Part shown: one piece after another, positions 6,062 to 10,000 of the stretch | Position numbering within the stretch: position 1 is the first letter of the stretch | How the letters are laid out: every line of letters starts with the position of its first letter | Source of the DNA: Desulfomonile sp. | GTDB lineage: Bacteria > Desulfobacterota > Desulfomonilia > Desulfomonilales > Desulfomonilaceae | Assembly (NCBI GenBank): GCA_020216785.1 | Contig: JAIWNO010000254.1 | Span: 1-10,000 of the forward strand | Length of the DNA: 10,000 nt | Direction of reading: 5' to 3' | Made by a program: the position numbers and the translations under genes | Notes under the pieces: model-generated | Database searches by the model: none | Seen by the model: only the letters and a program-made list of their open reading frames with translations | What the model was told of the DNA's origin: nothing

Positions 6062-6320
6062 CCTGTTCTCGACCTCCGAGATGATACTTGAGTATCAATT
6101 GGCGAACTTGCTTGACCTGATAGGGTTTTGCCTTCCCGCCGCTCTTCGGCTGCAGATTCAATATCTCTTAGACTCCCTGTTTCGTGAAGATGTGATGGCT
6201 TCCACGAATGTGCTCTTGGAAATCCAAATACCTTAACAAGCCACATATTTCGTCGAAAGGGATATTGCTGTCTGAAGTCCCTCGAAGCACACGAGAGAGG
6301 AGTTTTTCGTGCTCACCCAT
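6051..6320 (-). pseudogene. hicA: HicA mRNA interferase, broken by one in-frame stop
   Basis: From ATG 6320 (AAGGA 9 nt upstream) the frame encodes 50 residues: MGEHEKLLSRVLRG, then TSDSNIPFDEICGLLRYLDF, then QEHIRGSHHIFTKQGV, followed by TAA at 6170-6168. Removing that stop, the same frame continues without further interruption for 38 codons: EILNLQPKSGGKAKPYQVKQ, then VRQLILKYHLGGREQDGQ, ending at a TAA (6053-6051) inside hicB. The second half is a textbook HicA C-terminus (NLQPxGxKAKPYQVKQVR-type), so a single nonsense change, probably GAA to TAA in a GVEEI context, split the gene. The HicA active-site histidine region GSHH (40-43) lies before the stop; the rest of the dsRBD-like fold is after it. 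The truncated product is probably inactive. A sequencing error is the main alternative. Confidence 0.85.
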
Positions 6321-6624
6321 CAATACAGTCCTTGTTTTCCTCTCTTTTTGTGTACCCCACCGCGCGGCCCCAGTCAATTGCAATGTTATCGAAGGCCCTT
6401 CCCGTGAGCTCAATTTGGGAGTGTAGCTCCAACAGCAATCCTGCCCAGGCGCACTCCCGCCTGGGACCGCCAAGATCCCGCCAAGGCATTGATCGTTCCG
6501 GCGAAAAGGTGATAATACTCTCGGGGCAGACAATCGACGTCATGCGAGGCCAGAGGTTGGCCCGCGGGCCTCGATGCATTATTGTGAAAAATATATCGGC
6601 GCGGCCCACGGTCGAGCCGCCCAA
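6313..6624 (-). CDS. Doubtful ORF upstream of hicA, unknown function
   Basis: A minus-strand frame of 103 codons from ATG 6624 (76 codons from ATG 6543) ends with a TGA that overlaps the hicA ATG by 8 nt, the same arrangement as hicB-mntA. It contains segments such as SIVCPESIITFSPERSMPWR and LLLELHSQIELTGRAFDN, followed by IAIDWGRAVGYTKREEN. I recognise no domain. No good ribosome binding site precedes either ATG, and hicA has its own. Competing open frames occur here on both strands, so this may be non-coding or the decayed 3' end of a gene. Confidence 0.2.
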   Translation of the reverse strand: MGGSTVGRADIFFTIMHRGPRANLWPRMTSIVCPESIITFSPERSMPWRDLGGPRRECAWAGLLLELHSQIELTGRAFDNIAIDWGRAVGYTKREENKDCIDG

Positions 6625-6665
6625 ACAAAAGATCGTAATTGAAGCTGGACTAAAAGGAGAGGATC
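6321..6665. other. Divergent intergenic region between hicA and the glutaredoxin-like gene
   Basis: This 345-bp stretch separates the minus-strand TA block from the plus-strand redox pair and must contain promoters for both directions unless the doubtful ORF noted here is real. An AT-rich patch at about 6581-6599 (TTATTGTGAAAAATATATC) is the most promoter-like sequence, but no confident -35/-10 pair can be assigned. An AAAGGAG at about 6654-6660 is the binding site for the gene starting at 6666. Confidence 0.4.
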
Positions 6666-6917
6666 ATGGCACCACTGGTGAGATTGTACTCCCTGAGCAC
6701 GTGCAGCCATTGCAAGTGCACCAAGCAACTCCTTGACGATTGCGGTATCAAGTACGACTGCACGGACGTGGACAAGGTGCCCAAAGAGGAGATGGCTCAG
6801 ATACTCCAGGAAATCAGGAAGATTAACGAACGGTGCTCATTTCCCACCATCATTATCGACGGGAAGGTCATCATCGGTTACAAAGAGCAGGAGATAAGGG
6901 AGGCGCTGGGATTGTAA
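6666..6917 (+). CDS. Glutaredoxin-like / NrdH-like thiol-disulfide protein
   Basis: This 83-residue single-domain thioredoxin-fold protein starts with the strand VRLYSLSTC and has the redox motif C13-S-H-C16 at the beginning of helix 1. The cis-proline is P60 in CSFPTIIIDG, followed by the GY pair (71-72) where glutaredoxins usually have GF/GC. Length is typical for glutaredoxins. Three more cysteines (C18, C26, C32) and C57 before the cis-proline are not standard. The next gene is the catalytic subunit of ferredoxin:thioredoxin reductase, overlapping by one base (TAATG). That strongly suggests this small protein is the reductase's electron acceptor rather than a glutathione-dependent enzyme. 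AAAGGAG precedes the ATG at good spacing. Confidence 0.9.
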   Translation: MAPLVRLYSLSTCSHCKCTKQLLDDCGIKYDCTDVDKVPKEEMAQILQEIRKINERCSFPTIIIDGKVIIGYKEQEIREALGL

Positions 6918-7249
6918 TGGACGTCGAACAGCTCTACGAAATGCTGCGGAAAGTCCAGGAGCCCAAGGGGTTCTTTTTCAACAAAGACCGGCGCAGAACC
7001 ATTGAGCTGCTCGAAGGGCTCCTGACCAACAAGGAACGGTACGGCTACATGTCGTGCCCGTGCAGGCTGGCAGCCGACGACCGCGAGAAGGATCGGGACA
7101 TCATCTGTCCGTGCGTCTATCGGGAGCCGGATGTGGTGGAGTTCGGGAGCTGCTACTGCAATTTATACGTCTCACGGGAATGGAACGAGGGCATCATCCC
7201 GCATGTTTACGTCCCCGAGCGAAGGCCTCCGGGAAAGATGCCGTTTTAG
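6917..7249 (+). CDS. Ferredoxin:thioredoxin reductase, catalytic (beta) subunit-like
   Basis: This 110-residue protein carries the FTR catalytic signature: CPCR (C47, C49), CPC (C64, C66) and CYCNLYV (C79, C81). By analogy with plant FTR, C49 and C81 would be the redox-active disulfide, and C47, C64, C66 and C79 would hold the [4Fe-4S] cluster. The spacing is CPC-X14-CPC-X12-CYC, whereas the chloroplast enzyme has X16 and X8. The enzyme passes single electrons from ferredoxin to a disulfide partner, here probably the glutaredoxin-like protein encoded just upstream. No variable (alpha) subunit gene is present, as in non-photosynthetic bacteria and archaea where the catalytic subunit acts alone. 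I chose the ATG at 6917, which overlaps the previous stop; the open frame upstream of it lies inside the neighbour gene. Confidence 0.9.
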   Translation: MDVEQLYEMLRKVQEPKGFFFNKDRRRTIELLEGLLTNKERYGYMSCPCRLAADDREKDRDIICPCVYREPDVVEFGSCYCNLYVSREWNEGIIPHVYVPERRPPGKMPF

Positions 7250-7324
7250 ATCGCAAAGCGTAGTTCGAAGATACATTCCGTCTTGAATGATCGGGCCGCA
7301 CAAGGTATACAAAGAGCCTGACGA

Positions 7325-7900
7325 ATGAGGATCATCGCCGGCCGTTTCAAGGGTGTTCGGCTGCCGGTCCCTCGGGGCCGAGAGATCCGTCCTACCACCG
7401 GACGAGTCCGTGAAGCCCTTTTCAGCACGCTCGGCCCCGCGATAGCAAACGGGCGGGTATTGGAACTGTACGCGGGAACAGGCGCGTTTGGATTGGAGGC
7501 GCTGAGCCGCGGAGCGCGGAGCGCCTTGTTTGTTGATAAGGACCACAGGGCAACGGCCCGCATCGCTCGCCTTGCGGAATCCCTCGGGATCGGAGACGCG
7601 GTGAAAGTGCTCACGGCGGATGCTGTTTTCGCCCTCAAGAAGTTGGCGGCGGAGGGCGCCGCGTTCGACGTGATCTTTCTCGACCCGCCCTACGGTACGG
7701 ATCAGGTGGGCCGACTCGCCTCGGAACCGGCGTTATGTCGCGTGGTCCGGCCGTCCGGACTCCTCATCGTCGAGCGGGAGGCCGCCTCTGAGCCGATCGA
7801 CTTCCCAGAATGCTTTGAGCTTCGGTTTTCACGTGCTTACGGCGGTACCATTTTGGAGATTTTCGACCGGAGGCCGGAGGACGTGATTGATGCGCAATGA
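7325..7900 (+). CDS. rsmD: 16S rRNA (guanine(966)-N2)-methyltransferase RsmD
   Basis: This 191-residue RsmD-family enzyme uses AdoMet to methylate N2 of G966 in 16S rRNA during small-subunit assembly. It starts MRIIAGRFKG, then has PTTGRVREALFSTL (23-36), the usual RsmD N-terminal block. It continues with motif I VLELYAGTGAFG (45-56), D71 in FVDKD, and the catalytic LDPPY (119-123), the N6/N2-type D/N-PP-Y motif. GLLIVERE follows in the C-terminal part. Length fits the family (about 190). It follows the FTR gene by 75 bp, and coaD begins just past its stop. The rsmD-coaD adjacency is conserved across many bacteria and is itself support for both calls. Confidence 0.95.
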   Translation: MRIIAGRFKGVRLPVPRGREIRPTTGRVREALFSTLGPAIANGRVLELYAGTGAFGLEALSRGARSALFVDKDHRATARIARLAESLGIGDAVKVLTADAVFALKKLAAEGAAFDVIFLDPPYGTDQVGRLASEPALCRVVRPSGLLIVEREAASEPIDFPECFELRFSRAYGGTILEIFDRRPEDVIDAQ

Positions 7901-7916
7901 AGGGGTAAACAGGAAT

Positions 7917-8411
7917 ATGGGTGAAAAGATCGCGATTTATCCGGGTACGTTCGACCCGATCCACAACGGTCATCTGGAGATCATCCGTCGAGCGTTGGGA
8001 ACATTCGATCGTGTCATCGTTGCACTTGGAGCCAACCCCGAAAAAGATGTCATTTTCACGGTGGAAGAGCGCCTGGACATGATCCGGCGGAGCATCCGCG
8101 ACATGAACCACCGGGTCGAGTGCGAGGCGTTCGACGGGCTGCTTGTCAGGTATGCGGAGAGAAAGAAGGCAAATGCAATTATTCGCGGGCTCAGGGCCGT
8201 GTCGGATTTCGAATATGAATTTCAACTTGCTCTCATGAACCGCAAGCTGAGCCGATCCATCGAGACCTTCTTCATGATGACCGCTCTGCGGTACCTGTAC
8301 GTCAGCTCGCGAATTATCAAGGCTACCGTAGTTGCCGGCGGAGTCCCCAGGGACTTGGTCCCGCCATATGTCCTGGAGATGCTGAGGAAGAAATTCCCGA
8401 ATATGCGATAA
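7917..8411 (+). CDS. coaD: Phosphopantetheine adenylyltransferase
   Basis: This 164-residue enzyme makes dephospho-CoA from 4'-phosphopantetheine and ATP, the penultimate step of CoA synthesis. It has the nucleotidyltransferase signature YPGTFDPIHNGH (8-19, with the H-x-G-H motif), ALGANPEKDVIF, RGLRAVSDFEYE (90-101), and the C-terminal YVSSRIIK (128-135) that matches the ISSxxxK motif, though the usual acidic residue after K is alanine. Family length is about 160. I chose the ATG at 7917 because the homology begins right there. An in-frame ATG at 7890, overlapping rsmD by 11 nt, would add nine residues not seen in the family. Two nearby purine-rich sites (AGGGG and AGGA) could serve either start. 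Confidence 0.95.
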   Translation: MGEKIAIYPGTFDPIHNGHLEIIRRALGTFDRVIVALGANPEKDVIFTVEERLDMIRRSIRDMNHRVECEAFDGLLVRYAERKKANAIIRGLRAVSDFEYEFQLALMNRKLSRSIETFFMMTALRYLYVSSRIIKATVVAGGVPRDLVPPYVLEMLRKKFPNMR

Positions 8412-8457
8412 CAATGCCGCCGTTGAGCGGCGAGAGGCCCCCAATAGAGGAGTACCC

Positions 8458-9645
8458 ATGAAAACGTTTTTGTCCAGCCGAGCACGTCGACTGAAACCAT
8501 CGGCCACACTGGCGATCGCAGCTCTGGAAAAAGAGATGAGGGGCCGAGGCATCGACGTGGTCGGCTTCGGAGCTGGAGAGCCCGATTTCCCAACTCCTTC
8601 GCACATTCGCGAAGCTGCGAAGAGGTCGCTCGATCGCGGTGAAACGTTCTATACGCCGGTGGGAGGCACTCCCGCTCTGAAAAACGCTGTGGCGCAACGC
8701 GTGCGTGATGATTACGGCCTGGATTACAAGGCGGAAGAAATCCTGGTCTCCTGCGGCGCTAAGCACTGCCTCGCGAATGTCTTTCAGGCTGTTCTCGACC
8801 CCGGTGACGAAGCGATCGTCCTTGCGCCGTACTGGGTTTCGTACCCGGAAATGATCGAATTGGCGGACGCAGTGCCGGTCATCGTGCCCACGCGGGAAGG
8901 TACCGGCTTCGTTCCCGACCCCGAAGAGGTGGAGGCACGCATCACGCCGCGAACCAAGGCTATTCTCGTGAATTCGCCGTCCAATCCGACCGGTGTCCTC
9001 TATCCCGCGGAGATCCTGGCAGAATTGGCTCGAATCGCGGAAAAGCACGATCTGCTCGTGATTTCCGACGAAATCTACGACAAACTCGTGTACGACGGCG
9101 GGAAGTTCACCCCCTTTGCTGCCCTCCCTGGGATGAAAGACCGGACGATTCTCGTTAACGGAGTGTCGAAAACCTACGCGATGACCGGCTTCCGGATCGG
9201 GTATCTTGCGTCCACTCGCACAGATATCGTGAAAGCCGCGACCAATATTCAGAGTCAATCGACTTCCAACCCGGCCAGCACGGCCCAGGCTGCGGCAGTC
9301 GAGGCTCTGACCGGGCCCCAGGACGAAGTGGCTCGCATGGTTGAAGTTTTTGAAAAGCGACGCAACCTCATGATTGAGGAGATCAACAAGATTGAAGGGC
9401 TTTCGGTGGTAAAGCCGGGCGGCGCGTTTTATGCCTTTGTCAATACGAGCAGACTTTACCTGAGCGGCAAAGTGTCGAATTCCGCGGACCTCGCGCGCTA
9501 CCTCCTGGAAACACGGCACGTGGCCTGCGTACCCGGCGGACCGTTCGGTTCAGAGGACCATGTGAGGTTGTCATTTGCAACCGGTGAGGAGACCATACTC
9601 AAAGGGCTCGAACGACTTCGTGAGGTGTGTCAGGAATTGCTATGA
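8458..9645 (+). CDS. Class I PLP-dependent aminotransferase (aspartate aminotransferase type)
   Basis: This 395-residue fold-type I aminotransferase resembles the Ib subgroup of aspartate aminotransferases, which exchange amino groups between aspartate, glutamate and their keto acids. Its landmarks, in order, are GAGEPDFPTP (38-47), the phosphate-contacting SCGAKHCL (98-105), SPSNPTGV (173-180, N176), SDEIYDKL (203-210, D204 and Y207), the lysine that binds PLP in NGVSKTYAMTGFRIGY (K238), R246 nearby, and HVRLSFA near the end with the carboxylate-binding arginine. Length fits. GAGGAG lies 5 nt upstream of the ATG. The sequence alone does not separate aspartate from alanine, tyrosine or prephenate aminotransferases. 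It is 46 bp after coaD, so it is probably in the same operon, and overlaps surE by ATGA. Confidence 0.92.
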   Translation: MKTFLSSRARRLKPSATLAIAALEKEMRGRGIDVVGFGAGEPDFPTPSHIREAAKRSLDRGETFYTPVGGTPALKNAVAQRVRDDYGLDYKAEEILVSCGAKHCLANVFQAVLDPGDEAIVLAPYWVSYPEMIELADAVPVIVPTREGTGFVPDPEEVEARITPRTKAILVNSPSNPTGVLYPAEILAELARIAEKHDLLVISDEIYDKLVYDGGKFTPFAALPGMKDRTILVNGVSKTYAMTGFRIGYLASTRTDIVKAATNIQSQSTSNPASTAQAAAVEALTGPQDEVARMVEVFEKRRNLMIEEINKIEGLSVVKPGGAFYAFVNTSRLYLSGKVSNSADLARYLLETRHVACVPGGPFGSEDHVRLSFATGEETILKGLERLREVCQELL

Positions 9646-10000
9646 CGGACTCGGGTCCCCTTATTCTCCTCACTAACGATGACGGAATTCACGCCGAGGG
9701 GCTTCGATACCTTCGAGAGGCCGTTAGTGGACTCGGACGTGTCTTTATCGTTGCGCCGGAATCTGAACAAAGCGCTATCGGTCACGCGATCACCTTGTAC
9801 GAGCCTATACGGGTGCGCGAGGTGACACGGAACGGCTCGTTTTACGGGTACGGAGTCCACGGCACACCCGCAGACGCGGTCAAGCTCGCATTGTATGCGC
9901 TTCTCCCGCGCATACCGGACTTGGTGGTCTCAGGGATTAATGACGGAGCAAATGTGGGCATCAACGTTCTCTATTCGGGAACGGTTTCTGCAGCCACGGA
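9642..10000 (+). CDS. surE: 5'/3'-nucleotidase SurE (partial, runs off the window)
   Basis: The first 119 codons of a SurE acid phosphatase/nucleotidase are visible; the C-terminal half lies outside the window. The motifs are LLTNDDGIHAEGL (metal-binding D-D pair), VAPESEQSAIGHAIT (family usually SGVGHSIT, here SAIGHAIT), GTPADAVKLAL, and DLVVSGINDGANVGINVLYS, the SGIN metal-binding loop. SurE dephosphorylates nucleoside monophosphates, and in many bacteria its gene sits with pcm. The start ATG overlaps the aminotransferase stop by 4 nt (ATGA), and AGGA lies 7 nt upstream, so translation is coupled. The GVGH-to-AIGH difference in the substrate loop is the only unusual residue pattern seen in this half. 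Confidence 0.95.
   Translation, partial: MTDSGPLILLTNDDGIHAEGLRYLREAVSGLGRVFIVAPESEQSAIGHAITLYEPIRVREVTRNGSFYGYGVHGTPADAVKLALYALLPRIPDLVVSGINDGANVGINVLYSGTVSAAT

Noticed and set aside
6332..6736. Plus-strand open frame running into the glutaredoxin-like gene
   Set aside because: It ends inside the well-supported redox gene in another frame and has no recognisable domain or ribosome binding site.
8415..8432. GCCGC-CGTTGA-GCGGC hairpin between coaD and the aminotransferase gene as a terminator
   Set aside because: The stem is only 5 bp and no T-run follows; the close spacing argues for read-through.
7764..8606. 280-codon minus-strand frame across rsmD-coaD-aminotransferase
   Set aside because: It spans three real genes on the opposite strand and shows no coherent domain.
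8323..9519. 398-codon minus-strand frame antisense to the aminotransferase
   Set aside because: It is the antisense shadow of a high-confidence gene; the translation is rich in R, H and S with no family match.

Overview
The window looks like a chromosomal segment of a moderately GC-rich anaerobe, most likely a Desulfobacterota/deltaproteobacterium-like lineage. This is inference: it rests on the glutaredoxin-like plus ferredoxin:thioredoxin reductase catalytic-subunit pair, on the rsmD-coaD-aminotransferase-surE order, and on the style of the dispersed repeats. The window holds two plus-strand gene blocks with a minus-strand accessory block and decayed DNA between them. I see no tRNA, rRNA or CRISPR array.

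Left block (202-1948, plus): an ADP-ribosylglycohydrolase (DraG/MacroD-type hydrolase superfamily) is followed, one base after its stop, by a class I SAM-dependent methyltransferase.

Decayed zone (1949-2860): no intact gene. It holds a 59-codon C-terminal remnant of a tyrosine recombinase (minus, 2110-2289), a compact 60-bp palindromic repeat with two hairpins (2330-2389), a 36-codon minus-strand ORF whose stop lies inside that repeat, and a frameshifted N-terminal fragment of an OsmC-family peroxiredoxin (minus, 2515-2756). None of the three coding remnants is longer than about 80 codons.

Minus-strand accessory block (2861-6320), in transcription order: a HicA toxin gene broken by one in-frame TAA, an intact HicB antitoxin gene, a MntA-type nucleotidyltransferase antitoxin gene, a HepT-type HEPN RNase toxin gene, a YaiI/YqxD (UPF0178, DUF188) gene with a TTG start, and a roughly 10-TM membrane protein gene, also with a TTG start. 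The first four reading frames overlap end to end by 11, 8 and 1 nt, so two unrelated toxin-antitoxin pairs (type II HicAB and type VII HepT-MntA) are fused into one translationally coupled unit. The HicAB half has lost its toxin.

Right block (6666-10000, plus): a glutaredoxin-like protein and the catalytic subunit of ferredoxin:thioredoxin reductase overlap by one base and probably form a redox relay. They are followed by housekeeping genes in close succession: rsmD (16S rRNA G966 methylation), coaD (CoA synthesis), a class I aminotransferase close to aspartate aminotransferase, and surE (5'-nucleotidase), which runs off the window end. The last two overlap by ATGA.

The most noteworthy observations are the nested two-TA operon with a single nonsense mutation in hicA, and the gene graveyard at 1949-2860.
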